NCBI GenBank assembly: GCA_964397565.1
Contig: CAYNJC010000013.1
Span: forward strand, 50,100 to 114,099
Direction of reading: 5' to 3'
DNA from: JAPLST01 sp964397565
GTDB lineage: Bacteria > Auribacterota > UBA3054 > JAPLST01
DNA: 64,000 nucleotides
In this document: in pieces, positions 34,930-44,391 of the stretch
How positions within the stretch are numbered: position 1 is the stretch's first letter
How the letters are laid out: the number at the start of each line of letters is the position of its first letter
Translations under genes and position numbers: made by a program
Notes under the pieces: model-generated
The model's database searches: none
Seen by the model: only the letters and a program-made list of their open reading frames with translations
What the model was told of the DNA's origin: nothing

Positions 34930-35375
34930 ACACGACCCGTTCTCACTGAAATTTCGTCGCAAGGGAAGCAGCAGTATCAGTGACATTCAAGCCGGTCGGC
35001 GCCTTTGCTGGCCTTGCATGCTGCGCTTGATATCTGTAGCCGCGGAACGGCGTTCCGCGTCAGGCAGCCGCCGTCCGCTGCGCGCGACGAAAGGAACGCC
35101 GATCGCCTGATCGGCTGAAAGCAGGTGCGATCTCTCGATTGTATCTCTTGTCGCGTTAGCGGGATAAGTGCGAATAGTATCAGGTCTGACACTATCTCAG
35201 TTCATGATTGTGTCCGTCTCATTCGTGCTCTGCAGCTCGCCCTCAACAATGGCTTCGCCGACCAGGAGAAACCTGTCATTGCTCTCGTCCGAGGCGGTCT
35301 CTCCTCATCCGAGAGGCCGTTTCTTTACGAGATACTCGTCAGCTCATGTGGGAGATGGGGCTGCACACCCTTCAA
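34930..35375. other. intergenic region with a dispersed palindromic repeat
   Basis: No convincing gene. At 35037-35060 it contains a 24-bp sequence starting TAGCCGCGGAACGG, with a 9-bp stem CGCGGAACG/CGTTCCGCG, which is repeated identically at 43977-44000. An open plus-strand frame through 35125-35541 runs into the antisense of the following gene and has no recognisable content. Confidence 0.55.
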
Positions 35376-38300
35376 TCAAATGCGCCGGCTGTCTGCAATC
35401 AAATACTTGTGTCGTTTGCGCGCCGCCATACTCGCCAGCACCAGCGCCGCCAGGCCGAGGAGGCCCACGCCTTCGGGCACGCCGATCATCACCACGGTGT
35501 CATTCGTCACATTGCCGATCGAATTGCTGCCGAACACATAGATGATGTTGGTAAGCATTTGGAGATTCAGCGTCGCCGAGACCCATGACTGCGAGGCCGG
35601 AAAATGCAACTGCTGGCCATTGGCAGCGTTGGAAACCCACATCAGGCCGATCACCCAACTGTTGTTCGTGCCTGCGACCGCAAACGGCGATGTGATCATG
35701 ACCTGCATGGTCGTGTTCGTTATGTCCACAAACGGCGCGCCCGTGCCGCTGCCGCCACGCGTGATGGCCACGTTGTCACTTGCAAGCATACCATCCACAT
35801 TTGTCCCATAGACCCAAATCATGTTGGTACCCACGTTCAGCGCTGCTGGCGGCGTTGTGAACGTCAGTCCGCTGCGACTGAAACTAATCGCTGTGCCGCC
35901 GACGGTCGCATTGGACACCCACATATTGCCAACAATATCGCTCGTGTTCGTACCCGCCACGGCATAGCTGCTGACATCGTACGCCACGTGCGCCGGCGCA
36001 CTCGTAATGTCTACCACCGGAAACGCCGTCCCGCCCGACAGTTGCAGAGTCCACAAACGGCTGGAGTTGACCAGCCAGCCGCTGGCTGGGTCAACCATTC
36101 GCATTGCGCCGCCCAGATATAATGTGCCCAACGGGCTGACTGAGCACGAAGCAGCGTAGGCGTTGAACGGCAACACTTCCGGGCTCAGAACCGTCGCCCC
36201 GGTCGCGGGGTCAAATATCTGGAAGACATTGGTCGGGCCGCTGGCCGTCAGCCCGCCAGCAATGTACAATTTCCCTTCCCATGACACCATCGACGGCCAA
36301 CGTACCGGCACTGACACTTGCCCGACAATCTTGACGCCGTTGCCGATTGTCTCCGGGCTGGTCACATCCAGCATGTAAACATTGGGCGAATAGGCAATGT
36401 TGGGCGACTGCTCGCCGGAGAACAAGTAAATCTTGTTGCTGATGGCCGCGCAGCCAAAGTGACGCAGTTGATTGGTGTAAATGTTCTCATACGTCTGCCA
36501 GGTGTTCAGTGCCGGATTGTAGACTTGCATATGGGTTGCGCCATCCTGTCCCCAGTAATTGCCACCCAAGCAGTAAATATTGCTGCCGACGCGCACGGTG
36601 CCGCCATACATTTGCGCCTTGTTGCCGCTGCTGAAGTTGTTGGCTGCGGCAGTCGTGCTCCATTCGCCAACCGTGCCGCGATTCGGGTCGAAGACGGCGC
36701 TATAGCCATCCCAGTGCGGATAGCCGCCGTGCATGAAGATTTCCTCAACGCCATCACTGTCCCAATCAAAGGCAAAGGCCTGATTGGCGCCGATCCACGT
36801 GCCTTGGCCGCGCATGGGTTTGCGGTCGACATAGGTGCCATAGGCTGGGTCACTCACGTTTTCAATGCAATAACCGTTGAGGTCAGCCGGCTGCCACGAA
36901 GCGCTCTGCCAGGTATCTGCCACGGGGTCATACACAGCAAAGCCCGCCTGCCGATTGTAGGTATAGCCGTCGCCATTCGGCCAGGAATTACTCGGCCACA
37001 TATAGCCCATTGAAATGGATTTGCCATCGGCACCCGACATGCCGTAAATACTTGCTAAATTGACATTCGGGCCGACACCGGCGGAAATGTAATACTTGCC
37101 ATTGGCAAAGACCGATGCGCTGTGATACGTGGGCCAGTAGCCTTCCTCGCCGTAGCGTGGATCAACCGCGGACCAGATGATCATATTGGTTTGATATGCC
37201 GGCCCAGGTACTTGCCCGCCGCCGCTGTTCTGGTAGGCGACAAAGGTGCGATTGGTCGCGACTGGGATCGGCAGGTCCATTTGGCGCGCATTGGCCGCGC
37301 CAACTTCATAAGGGAAGCGGGCCGGGTTGGAGTTCTTCTCCGTCCAACCCACGCCGGCGCCGCGCGTGATCATGACACTGTCATTGGTTGCTACTCCCAC
37401 TTGGTTTGTACCGCTGACGGTGATGATATTGCCGCCCACACCAAGTGGAATATTCGTGATGGTCCACGCCGCTGCGGCAGCAAACGTGCCATTGCCGCCG
37501 CGGCTGTTACTCCACGACATGCCGCCCACCACATGGCTATTGTTCGTGCCGGCAATGCCGGTTTCTGTCACGTCATTGGCAAAGCTTGCGTTCTGATTCG
37601 TGACATCAATAAAGGGGGCACCCGTGCCGATGCCGCCACGCGTGATAACCACGCTGTCACTCGCCACGGTGCCATACATGTTTGTGCCGTAGGCGCGGAT
37701 AATGTTCAACCCAACCTGCAATTCAACTGCCGGCGCTGTGAACGCCAGCCCGCTGCGACTGAAACTGACCGCCGCGCCACCAGCAGTCGCATTTGACACC
37801 CACATGTCGCCGACAAGATCCAGGTTGTTGGTGCCGGCAACCGCGTAACTCACGACATCATACGTCACCGTCACAGGCGCGTTGGTGATGTCCACAAACG
37901 GCTCGATGCCGACTCGCGTGATTGCCACGCTGTCGCTCGCCACGGCGCCATACATGTTTGTCCCATAGACACGAATGGCATTCGCACCAATCTGTAATCC
38001 AACCGCCGGCGCTGTGAACGCCAGTCCGCTGCGACTGAAACTAATCGCTGTGCCGCCCGCCAGCGCGTTCGATACCCACATGTCACCGACAACGTCGCTC
38101 GTATTCGTACCCGCCACGGCATAACTGCTGACATCGTACGCCACGTGCGCCGGCGCACTCGTAATGTCTATCACCGGAAACGCCGTCCCGCCTGGCAGTT
38201 GCAGAGTCCACAAACGGCTTGCGTTGTAGTTCGTGCCATCGGCATCACGATAGCGCAACGCACCGCCGACGTAGAGCATGCCGCCCGCCGACACGGCGCA

Positions 38301-40904
38301 GGATGCGCCGTAGGCGTTGACCGGCAGCGGCGTATCGCTGACCGTGGTGCCGCCCGTGGCCGGGTTGAAAATCTGGAACAGGTTGGTCGCACTGCTGGTC
38401 AAGGTGAGTTCGTCGCCGGCGGTCAGACCGGCAATTACATAGAGCAACCCGCGCCATTGCACCACCGAGGGCTGCTCGACGCCCACCACCAGCGTGCCGA
38501 CTTTCGTCAAGCCGGCGGCGATGTTGGTGGTGTCCAGCATGTAGACGTTCGGCGAATAGCGCAGCACATCGGTTTCTGTTGGATTGCCCACGCGTTCGCG
38601 GCCGCCCAAGATGTAAACCTTCGTACCGATTGAGCCGATCCCGAACTGCCACAGACTTGTGCCATAGACATTTTCGTAGACGGTCCAGGCGTTGGCGGCG
38701 GGTTCGAATACCTGCAGATTGCACTGGCCCAGCGGTCCCCAGAAGTTGCCGCCAATCACGTAGACGTTGGATCCCACCGGCACGCAGCCGCCGCGGCGCT
38801 GGCACTTGTAGCCAGCGGAGAAGTTGGCGGCCGCGGCCGTGGTCGACCACGAGCCATTGCCGCCGTTCAAATCGGGATCAAAGATGAAGTTCCAGCCGTC
38901 CCACTGGGGATAGCCGCCGTGCATGTAGATTTCCTGGGTGCCGTCGCTGTCGTAATCGAAGGCAAAGGCCTGGGCCGATCCGCTCTGCGTGCCGTCGCCG
39001 ATCACCGACCAGACGATGCCGCCAGACCCAAAATTGTAATTGAAGGGCACGGGACCGGTTTGATCCCACTTCGAGCAGACCCACGTGTCAACCGTGGGAT
39101 CATAAATCGCCATCATGGACTGGCGGTTGTAGCTGGCGCCCTGGCCATACGAGTTGCTCGGCCAAGTGTAGCCAGCCGGCGCACCCAGCGCGATATTCGG
39201 TCCCTGCCCGCAGCCAACGTAGTACTTGTTGTTGGCGAAGACCGCAATGGCACAATAGGTCGGCCAATAGCCTTGGACACCCGCCCGCGGATCGCCGGGG
39301 CTGACCATGAAGCCAGGCGTGGCCGTGGGAATCGGCAGGTCCATCAGTTGACTGCTGCCGGAGCCTTCTTGGTACGGGAACCACGCCGGATTCTGGGCCT
39401 TCTCGGTCCATAAGGCGCCGGACGTTAATGTGACAATCACCTTCACTTCGCTAGTCTCGCCGCCGCTTACAACCTGAACCGCGCCGGTGACCGGCGTGGT
39501 GATCAACGTGCGATTGATCACGACCGTGTTCGTGCGGTAGGCCAAGCCTGCGGTCGCACCGGCCGCCGGCGTCACCGCCAGCCACGGCGCTGTCACGATA
39601 TTGGTGTAATCCAAACCGATGCCGCCGGCATCGCCGACATAGTATATGCCGGTGCTGTCCGTCATGCCAAAATCAAGGGTGCTGGGAAAAACATCCAGCG
39701 CGGTCGGGAAGGGCGGATCAAGTTGGCGAATGTCAGCCGACCACAGCACATTGGTGGTCTGATTCGGCTGTGCGCCGTTGTTGAACAAATAGCCGTTGGC
39801 AATCACCACCCGCCGGTTGGCAAACCAAGCCGCTGGCGCATTGATGTTGGCCGGCATGCAGTCTTTCGAAATGTACCAACTGTTCGAGCCAATAAAGTAG
39901 ACTTGGATCAAATTTGTGCTGCTGTCGGCGCCACCCGTGATGCGCCCACCGAATAAATAGACACGGTCACGATAGCCCACAACGGCCGCTTGGTTGCAGC
40001 CAAACGGCGGCGGAACGCCGGCGACCACATTGCTCGGATTGCCCGTGTCGTAAATGTACATGGCTAAACCGAACGAATTGCTGCTGGTGCGTGCAATGTT
40101 GTCATACGCGCCCCACGGCATGTAGATTTTCTGTCCGTCGGAGGCGCTACCGCATTGCACCGTCTTCTGCGGGAAATTCGCAATCGGCACGGTCTGCCAA
40201 CTCTCGGCCAGAAAATCATAGACAAACATGGAATCCGGCGCGCCGTGCAGATAATACTTGCCGCCGACCTGCCCGCCGGCACAGGTCATCACATTGACAA
40301 TGCCGCTCGTGCCGGTGCGGTTCGTCCAACTGTCGCTGTCCGGATCGTACATCATGACCGTGTTGCCGGGATGATTTTCGCCCGAAAACAGGAATAACTC
40401 CTCGGTGCCGTCAAAGTCAACATCATAGGTGCCCAACGCCACGCCCGCCGGCGCGACACCGTTGGGCCTGGTGGGCCGTGTCGTGCCGCCGCCCATGTTA
40501 ATGCCGCACGGCCCGCTGCCGTCCCATTTGGCGGCGCTCCACATGTTGCTGGGGTTGCTCTCAAACGGGTTGAAAATGCTGAGGTGACTGTGGGCGTTGA
40601 CATAGCCGCTGGGGGCTGACGACATGCGCCCGCCGACAATGTAGACACGCTCGTTGGCCTGCACCGCACTGGGGCGATAGACGTAGCAAAACGCCGGCTG
40701 CGTCTGCGGCGTAGGAATGTCACTGAAATCATTCGTATCGCCGTACGGCCACGGCGACGGATCCGGCGGCGTGCTGGTGTCCCAACTCACGCCCACACCG
40801 GCCAATGCAGCCGAAACTGACAAGACCAATAATCCAGCCAATTGCACAAGATTCGCAACGCCTAACACGCGCCATAAGCCTAGCTCACGCAGATTCAGCT
40901 TCAT
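35376..40904 (-). CDS. giant Kelch-repeat PEP-CTERM surface protein
   Basis: The 1842-residue product starts with a basic segment and hydrophobic core (VLGVANLVQLAGLLVLSVSAALA) as export signal. It has three blocks of Kelch-like repeats (VYIVGGRM..., YYVGCGQGPN..., KYYISAGVGPN...; YLGGAMR type strands), separated by five copies of a roughly 90-residue module (DITSAPAHVAYDVSSYAVAG...GTNMYGAVASDSVAITR). The C-terminus VPEGVGLLGLAALVLASMAARKRHK is a clear PEP-CTERM tail. GGTGAGGTGAT upstream of ATG supports the start. Two of the modules are nearly identical in DNA (35939-36063 and 38097-38220), a sign of recent duplication or gene conversion. The role is probably adhesion or carbohydrate binding at the surface; this is inference. 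Confidence 0.82.
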   Translation of the reverse strand: MKLNLRELGLWRVLGVANLVQLAGLLVLSVSAALAGVGVSWDTSTPPDPSPWPYGDTNDFSDIPTPQTQPAFCYVYRPSAVQANERVYIVGGRMSSAPSGYVNAHSHLSIFNPFESNPSNMWSAAKWDGSGPCGINMGGGTTRPTRPNGVAPAGVALGTYDVDFDGTEELFLFSGENHPGNTVMMYDPDSDSWTNRTGTSGIVNVMTCAGGQVGGKYYLHGAPDSMFVYDFLAESWQTVPIANFPQKTVQCGSASDGQKIYMPWGAYDNIARTSSNSFGLAMYIYDTGNPSNVVAGVPPPFGCNQAAVVGYRDRVYLFGGRITGGADSSTNLIQVYFIGSNSWYISKDCMPANINAPAAWFANRRVVIANGYLFNNGAQPNQTTNVLWSADIRQLDPPFPTALDVFPSTLDFGMTDSTGIYYVGDAGGIGLDYTNIVTAPWLAVTPAAGATAGLAYRTNTVVINRTLITTPVTGAVQVVSGGETSEVKVIVTLTSGALWTEKAQNPAWFPYQEGSGSSQLMDLPIPTATPGFMVSPGDPRAGVQGYWPTYCAIAVFANNKYYVGCGQGPNIALGAPAGYTWPSNSYGQGASYNRQSMMAIYDPTVDTWVCSKWDQTGPVPFNYNFGSGGIVWSVIGDGTQSGSAQAFAFDYDSDGTQEIYMHGGYPQWDGWNFIFDPDLNGGNGSWSTTAAAANFSAGYKCQRRGGCVPVGSNVYVIGGNFWGPLGQCNLQVFEPAANAWTVYENVYGTSLWQFGIGSIGTKVYILGGRERVGNPTETDVLRYSPNVYMLDTTNIAAGLTKVGTLVVGVEQPSVVQWRGLLYVIAGLTAGDELTLTSSATNLFQIFNPATGGTTVSDTPLPVNAYGASCAVSAGGMLYVGGALRYRDADGTNYNASRLWTLQLPGGTAFPVIDITSAPAHVAYDVSSYAVAGTNTSDVVGDMWVSNALAGGTAISFSRSGLAFTAPAVGLQIGANAIRVYGTNMYGAVASDSVAITRVGIEPFVDITNAPVTVTYDVVSYAVAGTNNLDLVGDMWVSNATAGGAAVSFSRSGLAFTAPAVELQVGLNIIRAYGTNMYGTVASDSVVITRGGIGTGAPFIDVTNQNASFANDVTETGIAGTNNSHVVGGMSWSNSRGGNGTFAAAAAWTITNIPLGVGGNIITVSGTNQVGVATNDSVMITRGAGVGWTEKNSNPARFPYEVGAANARQMDLPIPVATNRTFVAYQNSGGGQVPGPAYQTNMIIWSAVDPRYGEEGYWPTYHSASVFANGKYYISAGVGPNVNLASIYGMSGADGKSISMGYMWPSNSWPNGDGYTYNRQAGFAVYDPVADTWQSASWQPADLNGYCIENVSDPAYGTYVDRKPMRGQGTWIGANQAFAFDWDSDGVEEIFMHGGYPHWDGYSAVFDPNRGTVGEWSTTAAANNFSSGNKAQMYGGTVRVGSNIYCLGGNYWGQDGATHMQVYNPALNTWQTYENIYTNQLRHFGCAAISNKIYLFSGEQSPNIAYSPNVYMLDVTSPETIGNGVKIVGQVSVPVRWPSMVSWEGKLYIAGGLTASGPTNVFQIFDPATGATVLSPEVLPFNAYAASCSVSPLGTLYLGGAMRMVDPASGWLVNSSRLWTLQLSGGTAFPVVDITSAPAHVAYDVSSYAVAGTNTSDIVGNMWVSNATVGGTAISFSRSGLTFTTPPAALNVGTNMIWVYGTNVDGMLASDNVAITRGGSGTGAPFVDITNTTMQVMITSPFAVAGTNNSWVIGLMWVSNAANGQQLHFPASQSWVSATLNLQMLTNIIYVFGSNSIGNVTNDTVVMIGVPEGVGLLGLAALVLASMAARKRHKYLIADSRRI

Positions 40905-40954
40905 ACCATCACCTCACCAAGTCGGAGAAACAACCATGCACAGTTATTGCACCC

Positions 40955-40960
40955 ATTATA
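40955..40960 (-). promoter_or_regulatory. -10 box of the Kelch protein gene
   Basis: TATAAT on the minus strand (40960-40955) preceded by TGG (extended -10); the -35 is poor. The leader would be about 44 nt. Confidence 0.55.
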
Positions 40961-41037
40961 CCAGAAACGAGCCGCGCGATCACCAAGGATGACCAAATCA
41001 GCTGTCTTGTACCCTTGCGCTTCCAAACGCACTGACG

Positions 41038-41235
41038 TCAACGCAATGAAAAAAGACCGGCGAGCACGAACACCAGTGGCAACCCAGCGCTGATGAGTGT
41101 AAAGAGAAGGCTTTCCGTTTCTACCCAGCCGATATAGCCAGCGGCAATAGCCAGCGGCACGCCGCCGATAATCAATGCCAGCGCCAGGAAGTAAACACGA
41201 TTGTGACGCGAAGGATGAGCCATCTTGTTATCCAT
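41038..41235 (-). CDS. small two-helix membrane protein
   Basis: From ATG 41235 (or 41223, four codons later) the frame gives 65 residues: MDNKMAHPSRHNR, a first membrane helix VYFLALALIIGGVPLAIAAGYIGW, a short loop, and a second helix LLFTLISAGLPLVFVLAGLFSL. No family is recognised. It lies upstream of and in the same direction as the Kelch protein gene, 130 nt apart. The open frame could be extended upstream to 41292, but this would run through a repeat element. Confidence 0.5.
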   Translation of the reverse strand: MDNKMAHPSRHNRVYFLALALIIGGVPLAIAAGYIGWVETESLLFTLISAGLPLVFVLAGLFSLR

Positions 41236-41245
41236 AAAAATCCAA

Positions 41246-41338
41246 GTGGGAGTGGCGCCGTTGCCGCGCGTTGAGGAAACACGGCAGCACACTCATCACC
41301 ATTTTCACCAAGGAGGACCAAAATGTGCCAGCTCCCAC
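41246..41338. repeat. GTGGGAG...CTCCCAC palindromic element
   Basis: GTGGGAGTGGC (41246-41256) and GCCAGCTCCCAC (41327-41338) are inverted ends with one bulge. It belongs to the same family as 32870-32937. It lies directly upstream of the small membrane protein gene. Confidence 0.6.
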
Positions 41339-41814
41339 ATGGAGAATATATATTATAGAGACGTCCCGTGCCCGGCGCAATCGGGTGTTTTGCACCTTTT
41401 ACTAATGAATGCGCTTACTAGGTGCCATGCCAATTGTAGCCGCGGGCGCTGACCGCGGCTGCAGAAGCCGCCCTCACCGCGGGCGGCTACAAGAACGCTG
41501 CAATGTAGAAAACGGTTTCATTAGTAGCTTCCAAAAGTACTGAGAAGCCGGCCAGGGAATGCGACAATGTGGTAAATCCGCGGCATTTGCGCGGCATTTG
41601 TTCGGCAATCGGTAATCAGTTTTCAGTAATCAGTATCCATGCTTCCGGCCCGCCATTATTCCGCATTTCAATCACTGATCACTGATTACCATGCAACATC
41701 TTTCGTGACTTTGTGCCTTTGAAACATTTGTGAAATCTGCGTCATCTGCGGATAAAGATAATGCGGCGCGGGCAGCCGCTCTTTTCTCTTGTAGCGGAAT
41801 TTTAGCCACGTCAT
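41339..41814. other. repeat-rich non-coding region
   Basis: No gene is visible. It holds a GCCGCGGG...CCGCGGCT / GCCGCCC...GGGCGGC pair of stems around 41440-41490, and a GGTAATCAGT (41609-41618) ... ACTGATTACC (41680-41689) inverted pair enclosing further CAGTAATCAGT copies. Confidence 0.5.
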
Positions 41815-41844
41815 TTGACAAAAGCCGCCCCTATTTGCTATAGT
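41815..41844 (+). promoter_or_regulatory. promoter of the TolC-like gene
   Basis: TTGACA (41815-41820), 18-nt spacer, TATAGT (41839-41844) with an extended TGC. The leader to ATG 41958 would be about 107 nt. Confidence 0.7.
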
Positions 41845-41957
41845 ATTGAGCGGTTAGTAGCGGTTTGGATTTTCGGTCACGTAGACATTCACGGTAATGC
41901 AAGCGGTGGACATGCCACGCAACCTGCGTGCGCAGCCCATTGTGCGCATTTGCACGT

Positions 41958-43667
41958 ATGAACATCACGCACTGGAAAGGCCGCTGCGCTTGCGGCATCA
42001 TCTGCACCGTCTACATGGCATCAGCCGCGCTTGCGGCCCTGTCCTTGTCGTCCTCCGCCACCATTGATTCGCTGGTTCCCGGCGAAGTACCCGAGCCGGT
42101 TTCCAATCTGGTGGCCAAGCTGGATGCGCACCTTACCACGTGGAAAGTGCCGGAATCAAACATCTATTTGAACCTCAACGAGTGCCTTGCCATGGCGCTC
42201 GCATACAATCTTGGTTTGACGATTGACCGCTACAATCCGCCCAGCGCCGGCGAAGGCGTGCGCTTGGCCTGGAGCGTGTTCGATCCCCAATACAGCATGA
42301 ATTTTCAATGGGACGGCAGCCTGTCGCCGCGCCCGTTTCAGAAAACCTACGGCAATGGCGCGACCGAAGACAAGATCGGTAATTCCCGCAATGACACGCT
42401 CAACTTTGGCGGCCAGGTCGCTGGCAAGTTCATGACCGGCATGGACTACTCGTTCGGCATGGGCCAGAACCAATCGCGCATCAATCCCGGCGGCGGCATG
42501 TTCAACCCGGTGTTCAACTCCTACAACCAGGCCGCGATCTCGGTCCCGATCCTGAACGGCTTCGGCCTGGGGGTCAACATGGCGCCCATCCGCATCGCGC
42601 GCAATTCGTGGCGGGCATCGCAAGTCCAGCTTGAAGCGGCCGTGCAGGATATGATCCTATCGGTGACCCGCTCCTACTGGACCCTCTATTATTTTCGCGA
42701 GGAGGCGGCAGCGCAAGAGTATACGTTGCAACTGGCCTACGAACTGTTGAAAGTCAATGAAGCCAAGGTCAAAGTGGGTATGTTGGCGCCGCTGGATGTC
42801 ACCAAGGCCAAAGCCCAGATCGCCACGGACGAAGAGCAACTGTTGGTGTCGCTCAATGCCGTGCGTGACGCGGAAGACGCCTTGCGCCTGCTGATCAATC
42901 TAAAAATGGACGACTTGATGCTGCCCAAGGCGCTGCGCAAAGTGCAGGACCGCCTGATTCCGCTCGAAAAGCCGGATGTGTTTGACATTCCCTCGGATGA
43001 ACCGTATTTCATCCAACTTGCCTTGCAGAATCAGCAAGTCATTGAAATTGCGCAACTCGGCTTGAAAAACACGCGCGAGACGTTGAAGGTTGCCAAAAAC
43101 AACCTTTTGCCAACCGTGAACCTGCTCGGCGGACTTGGCTTTGACGGCGTCGGTGGCGATTATGGCCATGCGTATGACGATCAATACAGCGGACGGCATC
43201 CGAACTGGACTTTGGGTGTGGAATTCTCGATGCCGATCTTGTATCTTGAGCCGGTCGCCACCTACCGCCAGGCCCGTTATGCCGAACGCCAGGCCGAGTT
43301 GGGCGTCGAGCAGGCGCAACAGAATGTGACAATCGGCGTGCGCGTCGCATTGCGCGGCGTCGAGACCAATCGCAAACGCATCGATGCCACGCGCGAAGCC
43401 ACCCGCCTCGCGCGTGAACAGCTCAGCGCCGAAGAGGAAAAATTCAAGGTCGGCCAGTCCACCACCTTTGATGTCTTGTTCTACCAGCAGGCGTTGGCGA
43501 CCGCCCTGCGCAATGAGATCCGCGCCCTGGCCGACTGGCGCGTCTCGGTGACGGTGCTGCAGCGCTCGACCGGCCGCATCATTGTGGACAACAACATCAT
43601 TATTGAAGATTACTATGACGCGGCGCCCCTGGGTGCGCCGACCCTGGCTGATCGCATCTGGCAGTAA
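41958..43667 (+). CDS. TolC-family outer-membrane channel protein
   Basis: TolC-type proteins form outer-membrane/periplasmic tunnels for efflux pumps and type I secretion. The 569-residue product has a signal region (MNITHWKGRCACGIICTVYMASAALAAL), then NLNECLAMALAYNLGLTIDRYNP (the OEP 'LxxAxxxNxxL' start) and two long coiled-coil repeats (QVQLEAAVQDMILSVTRSYWTLYYFREE...; AERQAELGVEQAQQNVTIGVRVALRGVETNRKRI) with the KVKVGMLAPLDVTKAKAQIA and KFKVGQSTTFDVLFYQQAL turns typical of the family. No RND or ABC partner is beside it, so the system it serves is unknown. Confidence 0.88.
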   Translation: MNITHWKGRCACGIICTVYMASAALAALSLSSSATIDSLVPGEVPEPVSNLVAKLDAHLTTWKVPESNIYLNLNECLAMALAYNLGLTIDRYNPPSAGEGVRLAWSVFDPQYSMNFQWDGSLSPRPFQKTYGNGATEDKIGNSRNDTLNFGGQVAGKFMTGMDYSFGMGQNQSRINPGGGMFNPVFNSYNQAAISVPILNGFGLGVNMAPIRIARNSWRASQVQLEAAVQDMILSVTRSYWTLYYFREEAAAQEYTLQLAYELLKVNEAKVKVGMLAPLDVTKAKAQIATDEEQLLVSLNAVRDAEDALRLLINLKMDDLMLPKALRKVQDRLIPLEKPDVFDIPSDEPYFIQLALQNQQVIEIAQLGLKNTRETLKVAKNNLLPTVNLLGGLGFDGVGGDYGHAYDDQYSGRHPNWTLGVEFSMPILYLEPVATYRQARYAERQAELGVEQAQQNVTIGVRVALRGVETNRKRIDATREATRLAREQLSAEEEKFKVGQSTTFDVLFYQQALATALRNEIRALADWRVSVTVLQRSTGRIIVDNNIIIEDYYDAAPLGAPTLADRIWQ

Positions 43668-43689
43668 TTCTTTCGCCGCGAAAGAATTA
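43665..43689 (+). terminator. perfect hairpin overlapping the TolC stop codon
   Basis: TAATTCTTTCG (43665-43675), loop CCG, CGAAAGAATTA (43679-43689): an 11-bp perfect stem whose first three bases are the stop codon. No clear T tract follows, so termination is probable but not certain. Confidence 0.6.
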
Positions 43690-44391
43690 TGAAAAAGACG
43701 GGGATGGCCGCGGCGCTGCTTCCACATCTGCTCTTCCACCGACTACCGACGTACCGACCACCGCCGCATCTTGGTAAAGTGGGAGCGGCCTCCGCGCCGC
43801 GATGCTTTGGCACTGGTTTTCAGTTTGCGGTTTTCAGTTTACTGCATCCACTGAACACAGAATATCCCGCCGCTGGCGGGACTAGCCCAAGGCCAGCAGC
43901 GGCGCTGCAGCATAGCCGTCCGCCGGCGGGATGAAAGGAAAGATTGGAGGGTCGTGGGGGTCTCTCTGTACAGATATAGCCGCGGAACGGCGTTCCGCGT
44001 GGGGTGGTCCCGGGATACGCCGCACGCCGCACGGCGGCTACGGGCAGAAACGCACGCCGAACGGGAGTTCGGCGGTACCTTCAGCGGGTCGGGTGACCCG
44101 CGTTCCCTTCGGCAGCCGGTCGGTGAGAATTCACAGCCGCTCTCTTTCTGCCCTGAACCCTGAAACCTGAAACCCGCCGCTGTGACACCAGTTTTCAGTT
44201 TGTTGCATCCACTGAACACAGAAAACCGAATATCCCGCCGCTGGCGGGATCCACGCTCCACGCCGTTGGCGGGATCGCCGCCTTTGACGGGACTAGGCTG
44301 GTGCCTTAGCTAGCCAGCCAGCTCCAAGCAGCCGAACACTGAGCACAGGAGCGGCCTCCGCGCCGCAAATCTGCGCGAATTCACAGAAACG
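43690..44391. repeat. mosaic of dispersed palindromic repeats, no gene
   Basis: About 700 nt between convergent genes with no credible frame. Units seen: GTGGGAGCGGCCTCCGCGCC (43779) and its partner GGAGCGGCCTCCGCGCC (44348); two copies of a 50-60 bp unit containing TGCATCCACTGAACACAGAA followed by ATATCCCGCCGCTGGCGGGA (about 43831-43882 and 44191-44251); the 24-bp palindrome shared with 35037-35060 (43977-44000); and hairpins GCCGAAC/GTTCGGC and GCGGGTC/GACCCGC near 44066-44102. Confidence 0.7.

Noticed and set aside
35125..35541. 138-aa ORF on the plus strand
   Set aside because: Half of it is antisense to the end of the Kelch PEP-CTERM gene, and the rest has no recognisable content or ribosome binding site.
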